A DNA stretch of 63,439 nt from Actinobacillus sp. (GTDB lineage Bacteria; Pseudomonadota; Gammaproteobacteria; Enterobacterales; Pasteurellaceae), in contig JAHHQZ010000007.1 of the NCBI GenBank assembly GCA_020026075.1, positions 1 through 63,439 of the forward strand. The letters are read 5' to 3'. A program made the position numbers and the translations under genes. The notes beneath the pieces are model-generated. The model was not told the origin of the DNA. It saw nothing but the letters and a program-made list of their open reading frames with translations, and did no database searches. Positions 53,414 through 61,362 of the stretch are shown piece by piece. The number at the start of each line of letters is the position of its first letter. The first letter of the stretch is position 1.

Positions 53414-54454
53414 TTAAGGTTTGAGTTCAGTCATTGGCCAGCGTGGTTTGACTTGTAGGGCTAGGTCGGAATTTTTGGCGTTTTTTAGACGCAAAAAGCC
53501 CACGTAGGCAATCATCGCACCGTTATCTGTGCAGAATTGTGGGGCAGGGTAAAATACTTCGCCGCCGATTTTGTGCATAAATTCACCTAAAGCGTGGCGG
53601 AGTGGTTTATTGGCACTCACGCCGCCTGCTATTACAAGGCGTTTTAAGCCTGTTTGTTTTAAGGCACGGCGGCATTTAATCAAAATGGTGTCAATGACGG
53701 CATCTTGGAATGCACGAGCCACGTCCGCACGAGCTTGTTCGCTAAGCTTGGTCGGATCAGCGACATTTTCTTCTTTTACTAAAGCGTGCAAGGTGTTGGC
53801 GGCAAAGGTTTTTAAGCCTGAAAAACTAAAATCCAACCCTGGGCGATCTGTCATTGGGCGTGGAAAATGAAAGCGTTCAGGGTTGCCTTTTTCCGCTAAG
53901 CGAGAAAGGGCGGCGCCGCCTGGATAATCTAAGCCGAGCAGTTTGGCGGTTTTATCAAAAGCCTCGCCTGCGGCATCGTCAATGCTTTCGCCGAGTAATT
54001 CGTATTCACTCAAGCGGTTGACTTGCACGATTTGTGTGTGACCGCCTGAAACTAAAAGCGCTAAAAAAGGAAACTCAGGCTTGTTTTCTTCCAACATTGG
54101 GGCGAGCAAATGCCCTTCCATATGATGTACACCGAGCGCTGGCACGTTCCACGCATAGGCCAAAGCACGTGCGACAGTTGAACCAACCAACAGCGCTCCC
54201 ACAAGACCAGGCCCTGCGGTGTAGGCGATACCGTCAATATCTTGCGGTGTGAGATTAGCCTCTTTAAGAGCGGCTTTAATTAAAGGTGCGGTTTTGCGGA
54301 TGTGGTCACGAGATGCCAGTTCAGGCACTACACCGCCGTACTCAGCGTGCAGCGCAATTTGGGAATAAAGTTGATTGGCGACAAGCCCTTTTTGCTCGTC
54401 ATAAATGGCGACACCAGTTTCGTCGCAGGAAGTTTCAATGCCAAGAATTCGCAT
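53414..54454 (-). CDS. tsaD: tRNA threonylcarbamoyladenosine synthase subunit TsaD
   Basis: TsaD (formerly Gcp/YgjD) transfers the threonylcarbamoyl group to A37 of ANN-decoding tRNAs with TsaB and TsaE. MRILGIETSCDETGVAIYD is the standard start; the iron ligands are in GVHHMEGHL and CTDNGAMIAYVG. The chosen ATG gives 346 residues (E. coli 337). A repeat copy near 53460-53485 encodes KNAKNSDLAL close to the C-terminus. It is divergent from rpsU, as in E. coli. Confidence 0.96.
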   Translation of the reverse strand: MRILGIETSCDETGVAIYDEQKGLVANQLYSQIALHAEYGGVVPELASRDHIRKTAPLIKAALKEANLTPQDIDGIAYTAGPGLVGALLVGSTVARALAYAWNVPALGVHHMEGHLLAPMLEENKPEFPFLALLVSGGHTQIVQVNRLSEYELLGESIDDAAGEAFDKTAKLLGLDYPGGAALSRLAEKGNPERFHFPRPMTDRPGLDFSFSGLKTFAANTLHALVKEENVADPTKLSEQARADVARAFQDAVIDTILIKCRRALKQTGLKRLVIAGGVSANKPLRHALGEFMHKIGGEVFYPAPQFCTDNGAMIAYVGFLRLKNAKNSDLALQVKPRWPMTELKP

Positions 54455-54653
54455 AATATCGGTTTTCAAAAGTCAAAAAATTGCGGAGATTTTACCTTGT
54501 TTTCACGCTTGTTTTAAGCGTTATAAATAATGAATAGAGAAATCGGCAAGAGCTATGGGGATCGTTTGGGATCAAATGCGATCGTTTTTTACCGCATTGC
54601 TTATTCTGTTTTAGAGAAATTGCTAAAAAACGACACAAAACCTTAACTTTGCT
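54455..54653. other. Gene-free region between tsaD and the rpsU promoter
   Basis: No gene is seen. Three GATC sites lie at exactly 10-base spacing (54560, 54570, 54580) within a run of GGGATCGTTT-like words, followed by a T run. Promoters for the divergent tsaD and for rpsU should lie here. Confidence 0.5.
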
Positions 54654-54682
54654 TTGCTTTTGTACGCAAAGTAGATTAAAAT
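54654..54682 (+). promoter_or_regulatory. Probable promoter of rpsU-dnaG-rpoD
   Basis: TTGCTT (54654-54659), a 17-base spacer and TAAAAT (54677-54682) fit a sigma-70 promoter. The leader would be about 90 bases. Confidence 0.55.
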
Positions 54683-54778
54683 CGGCGACCTTATTAATTC
54701 TCAATAGGCTAAATTTTTAGCAAACTACTATTGAAACAACCGAAAATTTTGCAAAATATCTACTAGAGGTGATGGCAT

Positions 54779-54994
54779 ATGCCAGTAATTAAAGTCCGTG
54801 AAAACGAATCTTTTGACGTTGCATTACGTCGTTTCAAACGTTCTTGTGAAAAAGCAGGAATTTTAGCTGAAGTTCGCGCACGCGAATTTTACGAAAAACC
54901 AACTACTATTCGTAAACGTGAAAACGCAACTCGCAAAAAACGTCACGCTAAACGCGTAGCTCGTGAAAACGCACGTAATACACGTTTGTACTAA
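54779..54994 (+). CDS. rpsU: 30S ribosomal protein S21
   Basis: S21 is a small basic 30S protein needed for efficient initiation. MPVIKVRENESFDVALRRFKRSCEKAG and the C-terminal Arg/Lys-rich tail are typical; 71 residues as in E. coli. AGAGGTGAT forms the ribosome-binding site. It heads the macromolecular synthesis operon rpsU-dnaG-rpoD and is followed by a terminator. Confidence 0.98.
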   Translation: MPVIKVRENESFDVALRRFKRSCEKAGILAEVRAREFYEKPTTIRKRENATRKKRHAKRVARENARNTRLY

Positions 54995-55044
54995 GCACGA
55001 TTTAGGCGAAACGCCAGCGGAATATCCGCACATTCGAATGCATT

Positions 55045-55074
55045 AAAGCCGTGGTACCTGTATCACGGTTTTAT
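55045..55074 (+). terminator. Terminator between rpsU and dnaG
   Basis: AAAGCCGTG pairs with CACGGTTTT (one G-U pair) and is followed by a short T run. E. coli has a partial terminator at the same place that keeps primase levels low; the same role is inferred. Confidence 0.65.
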
Positions 55075-55115
55075 TGTATTTTATAACTCTTAACTTCCTT
55101 TCAACGTGAAACTCT

Positions 55116-56900
55116 ATGGCAGGCTATGTTCCACCTGCATTTATTGCAGACTTAATCGCACAAACGGATATTATCGATATTATCGGACGACGTGTGCCGC
55201 TTAAAAAAGCAGGTGGCTCGTTTAAGGCTTGCTGTCCATTTCACCACGAAAAAACGCCTTCTTTTACCGTTAGTCCGAAAAATCAAACCTACTATTGCTT
55301 TGGTTGCCACGCCAGTGGCAACGTGATTAGCTTTTTAATGGATTATGAAAAGCTGGAATTTCTTGAAGCCATTGAAGAATTAGCACAAGAGCAAGGGCTG
55401 ACCGTTCCTTATGAGAAACCTCGTCACAGCACTGGGAATTTTCAGCAACATTCTGCCCAAACTACCAGTTATGGGGATCGCAAATCGCTGTACGCTTTGA
55501 TGGAGCAAGTCGCCAAGCTTTATCAACAAACCTTGCACCAAACCCCAGTGGCTCGGCATTATGTGAGCAAACGTGGGTTATCTACGGATGTTGTGGAAAA
55601 GTTTGGGCTGGGTTTCGCCCCTGATGGCTTTGATTTCCTACGCCGGAATTTTTCGCAAAATAATCCGGCCTACGCACAACTGGCTACATTGGGAATGCTG
55701 TCGGAAAGTGAGCGGGGCAAGCGTTATGATCGTTTTCGCAATCGCTTAATGTTCCCCATTCGGGATCGTCGTGGGCGTGTGGTCGCCTTTGGTGGCCGAG
55801 TGTTGGACGATAGCACGCCGAAATATTTAAACTCGCCAGAAATGGTGCTTTACCACAAAGGAAATGAGCTTTACGGCTTATTTGAGGCGACCCAGCAACA
55901 GGCACACCGTTCACGTTTGTTGATCGTGGAAGGCTATATGGACGTGGTAGCGTTGGCACAGTTTGGTGTGGATTATGCGGTGGCAAGTCTTGGAACAGCC
56001 ACTACGCCAGAGCAGTTAAAATTGGCGTTTCGCACGACTGACCAAATTATTTGTTGCTACGATGCGGACAGGGCAGGGCGAGATGCGGCGTGGCGTGCGT
56101 TGGAAAATGTTTTGCCATTTTTGGAAGATGGGCGAGAAATTAAGTTTATCTTTTTGCCTGATGGCGAAGATCCAGATAGTTTCGTTCGCCGTTATGGTAA
56201 GGCTGCGTTTGAGGAAAAACTGCAAGAAGCGCAATCATTTAGTCAGTATTTGTTTGACCAATTAAAACCCCAAGTGGATTTTTCCACAGCAGAAGGGGAA
56301 ACAAAATTAGTCCAGCTTATTAAGCCTTATTTAGAGAAAATTCCAGGGGAATTACTGCGTGAATTGCTGTTGGAAAACTTGGAACGCACATTAGGTTGGT
56401 GGGATCGTAATAAATTAAACGCATTGCTGAAAAAAGATAAACCAAAGCCTGCGGCAACAGAAACAATAGTACAGCTAGGATTTACACCGATTCGTTTGGT
56501 GATTGCTCTTTTAGCGGAAGATCCAAGTTTGGCACGTTTTGTTGATGAAAGCAGTTTTCAATTTTTACAGCAAATTCAGCAACCTGGGGTGGATTTATTT
56601 GTGGAAATGCTCCGTTTAGCACGTGAACGTACAGGGCTTAAAACCGCACAATTTATCGAATATTGGCGAATGGATAATCGTTACAGTGGTGTGCTTGAAA
56701 AATTACTTGCGAAACTCCATTTGGAAAAAATTGCTGATTTTTCAGCGGTTTTTAATGATAATTTATCAATATTACTGAAACAATCCGTGGAAATGAAAAT
56801 TAAAGAATTGATAGGCAAAAGCCGTCAATATGGATTAAGTGCAGAAGAAGATAAATTATTGCAAACACTTTTACGCAAACAGCACGAAAATGGCAGGTAA
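55116..56900 (+). CDS. dnaG: DNA primase DnaG
   Basis: DnaG makes RNA primers for replication. The zinc-binding domain has CPFHHEKTPSF and YYCFGCHASG; the TOPRIM core includes LIVEGYMDVVALAQFG and CYDADRAGRDAAWRAL; the C-terminal helicase-binding domain ends the protein. It has 594 residues (E. coli 581). A paired copy of the dispersed repeat (55639-55673) encodes LRRNFSQNNPAYAQ. The 3' third is more A/T-rich than the rest, a common feature of this poorly conserved domain. Confidence 0.96.
   Translation: MAGYVPPAFIADLIAQTDIIDIIGRRVPLKKAGGSFKACCPFHHEKTPSFTVSPKNQTYYCFGCHASGNVISFLMDYEKLEFLEAIEELAQEQGLTVPYEKPRHSTGNFQQHSAQTTSYGDRKSLYALMEQVAKLYQQTLHQTPVARHYVSKRGLSTDVVEKFGLGFAPDGFDFLRRNFSQNNPAYAQLATLGMLSESERGKRYDRFRNRLMFPIRDRRGRVVAFGGRVLDDSTPKYLNSPEMVLYHKGNELYGLFEATQQQAHRSRLLIVEGYMDVVALAQFGVDYAVASLGTATTPEQLKLAFRTTDQIICCYDADRAGRDAAWRALENVLPFLEDGREIKFIFLPDGEDPDSFVRRYGKAAFEEKLQEAQSFSQYLFDQLKPQVDFSTAEGETKLVQLIKPYLEKIPGELLRELLLENLERTLGWWDRNKLNALLKKDKPKPAATETIVQLGFTPIRLVIALLAEDPSLARFVDESSFQFLQQIQQPGVDLFVEMLRLARERTGLKTAQFIEYWRMDNRYSGVLEKLLAKLHLEKIADFSAVFNDNLSILLKQSVEMKIKELIGKSRQYGLSAEEDKLLQTLLRKQHENGR
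55639..55673. repeat. Dispersed repeat pair inside dnaG
   Basis: TACGCCGGAATTTTTCGCAAAA is followed by the inverted copy TAATCCGGCCTACG. It is a complete hairpin inside a coding region, in a surface-like segment between the zinc and TOPRIM domains. Confidence 0.7.
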
Positions 56901-56971
56901 TTTTCACAAAATGGTGGTAAAATTCCGCCCTTGCATTCGCATACATCAATTTTTTTGAGGCAAATTTTTTT

Positions 56972-58864
56972 ATGGAACAAACTCAACAATCTCAACTAAA
57001 AAGCTTAATTGCACAGGGTAAAGAGCAAGGCTATTTAACCTATGCAGAAGTGAGCGATCACTTGCCGAGTGAGTTAGTCGAGGCGGATCAGCTCGAAGAT
57101 ATTATTCAAATGATCAATGATATGGGCATTAAAGTGCTTGATAGTGCCCCTGATGCTGATGATTTGATTTTAAACGATGAAAACGTTACAGGTAATGCCG
57201 ATGATGATGCGGTAGAAGAAGCAACGCAAGTGCTTTCGACCGTAGAAGCCGAGCTTGGTCGCACGACAGATCCTGTGCGTATGTATATGCGTGAAATGGG
57301 TAGCGTGGATTTGCTAACCCGTGAAGGCGAGATTAGTATCGCAAAACGCATCGAAGAAGGCATTATCGAAGTGCAAAGCGCTTTGGCGGCTTATCCAACC
57401 GCATTAAGAGATATTCTTGATCAATATGATTTGGTGGAAGAAGGCGGGATGCGTTTAGTGGATTTGGTTACAGGCTTTGTGGATATTCACGCTGAGCAAG
57501 AAGCGGAAATTGCCTCCGAAGAGGAAGAAGAAGCACGCATTTTGGCTGCAATCGAGGCTAAAACCAAGAAAAATGATGCCGAAGTTGAAGAAAGCGAAGA
57601 TGAGGACGAAGAAGTTGATGAATCAGATAGCGATGATGATAGCAATGACAACACCATCGACCCTGAATTTGCCCGTCAAAAATTTGTTGAATTGCGTGAA
57701 CAATGCGAAAAAACTCAAGCCGCTATTGATAAACACGGTCGCACTCGCAAAGCCGCGAAAGATCAAATTCAAAAATTAGCCGATCTTTTTGTACAGTTCC
57801 GTTTAGTGCCGAAACAATTTGACCGTTTAATTGACAGTGTGCGCCGTTTATCTAAGGAAGTTCGTTTTCACGAACGCCGTATTCAAATGTTGGTTGTAGA
57901 ACGTGCCAGAATGCCAAAAGAAGAATTTATGGAACGTTTTAGAGACAAAGGTGCAACCACAGCGTGGTTAGATAAGGCATTGAAAACTAAAAAAACTTGG
58001 GTTCCAAACTTAATCGAAGAAGCTGACAATATTCGTGAACACATTGCAGCCTTGGCTAAATTAGAAGAGAGCACGCAATTAAGCTTAGCGCAACTACACG
58101 AAATCACAGGTCAAGTGAGCAAAGGTGAGTTGAAAGCACGCCGTGCGAAAAAAGATATGGTGGAAGCTAACTTGCGTTTGGTGATTTCTATTGCGAAAAA
58201 ATATACCAACCGTGGATTGCAATTCTTGGATTTAATTCAAGAAGGTAACATCGGCTTAATGAAAGCGGTGGATAAATTTGAATATCGTCGTGGTTATAAA
58301 TTCTCCACCTATGCTACTTGGTGGATTCGTCAAGCGATTACACGTTCTATCGCCGACCAAGCACGCACGATTCGTATCCCAGTGCATATGATTGAAACTA
58401 TCAACAAGCTCAATCGTATTTCTCGTCAATGCTTGCAAGAAATGGGACGTGAGGCTACACCAGAAGAATTGGCAGAACGTATGGGAATGCCAGAAGAAAA
58501 AATTCGCAAAGTGTTGAAAATCGCCAAAGAGCCGATTTCTATGGAAACCCCGATCGGCGATGACGATGATTCGCATTTAGGTGATTTCATTGAAGATACT
58601 AACTTGGCACTGCCGTTGGATTCTGCCACATCAGAAAGCTTGAAAAATGCAACTCACGACGTGTTAGAAGGCTTAACCCCACGTGAGGCGAAAGTCTTGC
58701 GTATGCGTTTTGGTATTGATATGAACACTGACCACACGTTAGAAGAAGTGGGCAAACAATTTGACGTAACCCGTGAGCGTATCCGTCAAATCGAGGCGAA
58801 AGCCTTACGTAAATTGCGTCACCCTAGCCGCAGCGAAACCTTACGCAGTTTCTTAGACGAGTAA
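56972..58864 (+). CDS. rpoD: Primary sigma factor RpoD (sigma-70)
   Basis: RpoD is the housekeeping sigma factor. Region 1.1 is at the N-terminus, a highly acidic Asp/Glu/Ser stretch lies in the non-conserved region (about residues 200-228), region 2 has GLQFLDLIQEGNIGLMKAVD and YKFSTYATWWIRQAI, region 3 follows, and region 4.2 has TLEEVGKQFDVTRERIRQIE. It has 630 residues (E. coli 613). Third gene of rpsU-dnaG-rpoD. Confidence 0.98.
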   Translation: MEQTQQSQLKSLIAQGKEQGYLTYAEVSDHLPSELVEADQLEDIIQMINDMGIKVLDSAPDADDLILNDENVTGNADDDAVEEATQVLSTVEAELGRTTDPVRMYMREMGSVDLLTREGEISIAKRIEEGIIEVQSALAAYPTALRDILDQYDLVEEGGMRLVDLVTGFVDIHAEQEAEIASEEEEEARILAAIEAKTKKNDAEVEESEDEDEEVDESDSDDDSNDNTIDPEFARQKFVELREQCEKTQAAIDKHGRTRKAAKDQIQKLADLFVQFRLVPKQFDRLIDSVRRLSKEVRFHERRIQMLVVERARMPKEEFMERFRDKGATTAWLDKALKTKKTWVPNLIEEADNIREHIAALAKLEESTQLSLAQLHEITGQVSKGELKARRAKKDMVEANLRLVISIAKKYTNRGLQFLDLIQEGNIGLMKAVDKFEYRRGYKFSTYATWWIRQAITRSIADQARTIRIPVHMIETINKLNRISRQCLQEMGREATPEELAERMGMPEEKIRKVLKIAKEPISMETPIGDDDDSHLGDFIEDTNLALPLDSATSESLKNATHDVLEGLTPREAKVLRMRFGIDMNTDHTLEEVGKQFDVTRERIRQIEAKALRKLRHPSRSETLRSFLDE

Positions 58865-58880
58865 GCGTTACACACAATGC

Positions 58881-58915
58881 AAAAGCCCTTTCAGGAAATG
58901 GAAAGGGCTTTTTTG
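58881..58915 (+). terminator. Rho-independent terminator after rpoD
   Basis: AAAGCCCTTTC pairs with GAAAGGGCTTT across an 8-base loop and is followed by T residues. It ends the macromolecular synthesis operon. Confidence 0.9.
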
Positions 58916-58980
58916 TTGGTCAGTATTTATTTAGATTGATTGGCTTAGCAAAATGAAAAAATAAAGGGAATAAAAAAAAG

Positions 58981-59028
58981 CAAGGCTGGAATTTTTGTCA
59001 AAATTTTGTAAAAAATTCCAGCCTTGCT
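58981..59028. terminator. Inverted repeat pair between rpoD and hda
   Basis: CAAGGCTGGAATTTTTGTCA, then AAATTTTGT, then inverted AAAAATTCCAGCCTTG. It is a perfectly paired GGCTGG variant of the dispersed repeat, just after the hda stop on the minus strand. Confidence 0.65.
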
Positions 59029-59039
59029 TTTAGGAAAAA

Positions 59040-59732
59040 TTAAAGCCCAAGCACTTCTTTCACAAAAGGAATGGTGAGCTTGCGTTGCGCTTGCAGGGAG
59101 GCCGTATCCAGCACCGTTAAGGTTTGCAGTAGGGATTTTAAATTGCGATCCACTCGTTTGAGCAGGAAATTCGCTGTTTCATCAGTTAATTCCATTCCAC
59201 GCTGACGTGCGTTTTCTTGCAACACTTGGCGTTTTTGCTCTTCGCTTAGCTGGCTTAACTGGTACTGCTCGCCCCAACTTAGGCGAGAGGCTAAATCAGG
59301 CAGCTCCACTGGCAATGCTTTTGGTGCTACGTTTGCCGTCATCAACAGCAAGGTTTTTTTGCTGGCTTTGATGCGATTGATTAAATTGAAAATCGCTACT
59401 TCCCATTCGTCATCGCCCATCACGCATTGCAAATCGTCAAGGCAGACGAGTTGGTTTTGTTCGAGATTATCTAAAACCGCTGGTGGGAAATAACGGGATT
59501 TGCTTAGGGGAATGTAAATAGCACTTTGCTCCGCTTGTTGCCATTCGTGAACACAGGCTTTTAGAAAATGGGTCTTACCCGTGCCTTCGCTGCCCCAGAT
59601 ATAAATGAAAGGTTGTTGCAGCTGGGGGAAATTTTTATGCACAGCAGCCAGCAACAAGGGATTATTGTCGCTGTAAAAATTTTTAAAGGTTGTGTCATCA
59701 AGTTGATGAATCGGTAATGGCAACTGCGTCAA
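59040..59732 (-). CDS. hda: DnaA-inactivating protein Hda
   Basis: Hda, bound to the sliding clamp, stimulates ATP hydrolysis by DnaA and so limits re-initiation. The N-terminal clamp-binding peptide QLPLPI is present; the AAA+ core has GSEGTGKTHFLKA and QLVCLDDLQCV. It has 230 residues (E. coli 233). It lies divergent from uraA, which is also its neighbour in E. coli; here the two face away from each other. Confidence 0.95.
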   Translation of the reverse strand: MTQLPLPIHQLDDTTFKNFYSDNNPLLLAAVHKNFPQLQQPFIYIWGSEGTGKTHFLKACVHEWQQAEQSAIYIPLSKSRYFPPAVLDNLEQNQLVCLDDLQCVMGDDEWEVAIFNLINRIKASKKTLLLMTANVAPKALPVELPDLASRLSWGEQYQLSQLSEEQKRQVLQENARQRGMELTDETANFLLKRVDRNLKSLLQTLTVLDTASLQAQRKLTIPFVKEVLGL

Positions 59733-59813
59733 GTGAACTAATCCCCTTAAAAAAGATGGCTTAGCCTATAAAAAAAACGTCATTTTGGCAAGTGGTATGT
59801 CATTTTATACAGC

Positions 59814-59844
59814 TTAGGCTGGAATTTTTCTAAAAATTCCGACC
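59814..59844. repeat. Inverted repeat pair upstream of the uraA promoter
   Basis: TTAGGCTGGAATTTTT, a 2-base gap, then AAAAATTCCGACC. It is located between divergent hda and uraA, so a terminator role is less obvious than elsewhere. Confidence 0.6.
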
Positions 59845-59864
59845 AAAAAGTCGATAAAAAAGGC

Positions 59865-59907
59865 TTTTATTTAAAATGTGGTTGTGTATAATACGCCGAT
59901 TTTTTTG
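59865..59907 (+). promoter_or_regulatory. uraA promoter with UTP-sensing initial transcribed region
   Basis: A consensus -10 TATAAT lies at 59887-59892, with a weak TTTTAT (59865-59870) as -35. The expected start is G59898 or A59899, in the sequence GATTTTTTTG (59898-59907). E. coli codBA and upp-uraA have almost the same start sequence; there, high UTP makes A-initiated transcripts slip on the T run and abort. The same control is inferred here. Confidence 0.7.
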
Positions 59908-59921
59908 CCAAGGAGTATGTG

Positions 59922-60023
59922 GTGCGTTTATTTTCTGAAATGGTCTTTTTTTCAGCGGGATTTTTCAGCCTTTCCCTATTACGTTCCCTATTTTTTGGTT
60001 TTTGGAAAACAGCTATTTTTTAG
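59922..60023 (+). CDS. Putative uraA leader peptide
   Basis: A short frame of 33 codons starts at GTG, 6 bases after an AAGGAG ribosome-binding site (59910-59915), and stops at TAG (60021-60023) inside the terminator hairpin. It contains about 10 Phe codons, mostly TTT, reflecting T-rich tracts where RNA polymerase would pause when UTP is low. E. coli PyrL, the pyrBI leader peptide, has the same design. An internal ATG at 59940 is another possible start. Regulation, not the peptide itself, is the likely function. Confidence 0.65.
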   Translation: MRLFSEMVFFSAGFFSLSLLRSLFFGFWKTAIF

Positions 60024-60036
60024 CTGTTTTTTTTTT
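60006..60036 (+). terminator. Attenuator terminator before uraA
   Basis: AAAACAGCTA pairs perfectly with TAGCTGTTTT around a T-only loop and leads into a run of ten T. It lies 40 bases before the uraA ATG and downstream of its only recognisable promoter, so uraA expression requires antitermination. Confidence 0.88.
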
Positions 60037-60075
60037 GCCTTTAACTTTTCATTCGCATTTAAAAGAGGAAAAACG

Positions 60076-61347
60076 ATGACGACACAACGTTCCCCACATG
60101 ATTACCACTTCCATATAAAAGATGCACTAGTGGGAATGCAGTTTCTATTTGTGGCTTTCGGTGCTTTGGTATTAGTACCGATTTTAACGGGGCTTAATCC
60201 GAGCGTGGCGCTGTTTGGTGCTGGTCTCGGGACAATTGCCTTTCAGCTTATTATGAAATTTTTAGGAAAAAGCGAAATTCCGCCGATTTTCTTAGCGAGT
60301 TCATTTGCGTTTATCGCGCCGATTAGTGTGGGCGTACAACAGTGGGGCATTGCTGGCACGATGTCTGGGCTAATCGCCGCTGGGCTTTTTTATGTGGTGT
60401 TTTCATTCATCATTCGTTTTGCTGGCTCAGGTTTTCTTAACCGCTTGTTGCCGCCAACGGTGATTGGCCCTGTGATTATGTCTATTGGCTTAATTTTATC
60501 GCCAGTGGCGGTGAATATGGCTTTGGGGCGCACGGCGGATGGCACGGTGATTGTGCCGAAAGACACTGCGCTTTTAGTGTCTTTCACAACATTGGCAGCA
60601 GTGCTGGTGGTGTCGATTATGGGTAAGAAAATGTGGAAATTGGTGCCGATCTTGGTGGGAATTGTCGTGGGTTACACGCTTTCTTTCGCCTTAGGCATTG
60701 TCGATTTAAGCAAAGTGTCGCAAGCGGCGTGGTTTAGTGTGCCGGAGTTCACGACCCCAAAACTGAACTGGGAGGCGGTGTTATTTATTATGCCAATCGC
60801 CATCGCGCCCGTAGTGGAACACATTGGTGACATGCTCGCCATTTCAGGGGTTACTGGTCGGAATTATTTGCAAAAACCTGGCTTGCACAACACCTTGTTG
60901 GGCGATGGTGTGGCGACAATTTTGGCCTCAGCCATTGGTGCACCGCCGAATACCACTTATTCCGAAGTGACAGGCGCGGTAACGATGACCAAAGCTTTTA
61001 ACCCTGCAATTATGACGTGGGCGGCAATTTTTGCGATTGTGTTGGCGTTCTCTGGCAAATTGGGTGCGTTGCTCGGCACGATTCCAATGCCTGTAATGGG
61101 CGGGATTATGTTGCTGTTGTTCGGCATTATCACCGTCGTGGGGATTAAATCCCTTGCCAACGTGGATTTAAACTGCCCACGCAACATTGCCATTGTGGCG
61201 ATTATTCTCGTATTCGCCATTGGCGGAATGAGCTTTGAGTTCGGTGGCGTGGGCTTTAGTGGTATTGGCTTGGGGGCGATTAGCGGTATCATTTTGAATT
61301 TACTGCTACCACGAGCGAGCCAAGAACCATCAAGCGAAGAAAAATAA
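60076..61347 (+). CDS. uraA: Uracil permease UraA
   Basis: UraA is an NCS2-family proton-uracil symporter of the inner membrane. MQFLFVAFGALVLVPILTGLNPSVALFGAGLGT, PIFLASSFAFIAPI and the carrier motif VEHIGDMLAISGVTGRNY are diagnostic; 12-14 membrane segments. Starting at MTTQRSPHDYHFHIKDALVG, with AGAGGAA as ribosome-binding site, it has 423 residues (E. coli 429). An in-frame extension to 59878 crosses the promoter and terminator and is rejected. The leader predicts control by UTP. Confidence 0.94.
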   Translation: MTTQRSPHDYHFHIKDALVGMQFLFVAFGALVLVPILTGLNPSVALFGAGLGTIAFQLIMKFLGKSEIPPIFLASSFAFIAPISVGVQQWGIAGTMSGLIAAGLFYVVFSFIIRFAGSGFLNRLLPPTVIGPVIMSIGLILSPVAVNMALGRTADGTVIVPKDTALLVSFTTLAAVLVVSIMGKKMWKLVPILVGIVVGYTLSFALGIVDLSKVSQAAWFSVPEFTTPKLNWEAVLFIMPIAIAPVVEHIGDMLAISGVTGRNYLQKPGLHNTLLGDGVATILASAIGAPPNTTYSEVTGAVTMTKAFNPAIMTWAAIFAIVLAFSGKLGALLGTIPMPVMGGIMLLLFGIITVVGIKSLANVDLNCPRNIAIVAIILVFAIGGMSFEFGGVGFSGIGLGAISGIILNLLLPRASQEPSSEEK

Positions 61348-61362
61348 TGATGCTATAAAAAG

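Noticed and set aside
59922..60023. Phe-tRNA-controlled attenuator (pheA/pheS type) for the Phe-rich leader
   Set aside because: The downstream gene is a uracil permease, and the Phe codons coincide with T runs expected for UTP-sensitive pausing; kept only as an alternative.
59878..60075. N-terminal extension of UraA by 66 residues
   Set aside because: The extension crosses a consensus promoter and a perfect terminator, and UraA homologues begin at the ATG at 60076.
60853..60865. GGTCGGAATTATTTG in uraA as a full repeat copy
   Set aside because: It lies in the conserved VTGRNY carrier motif, so the sequence is explained by protein conservation; at most a partial copy.
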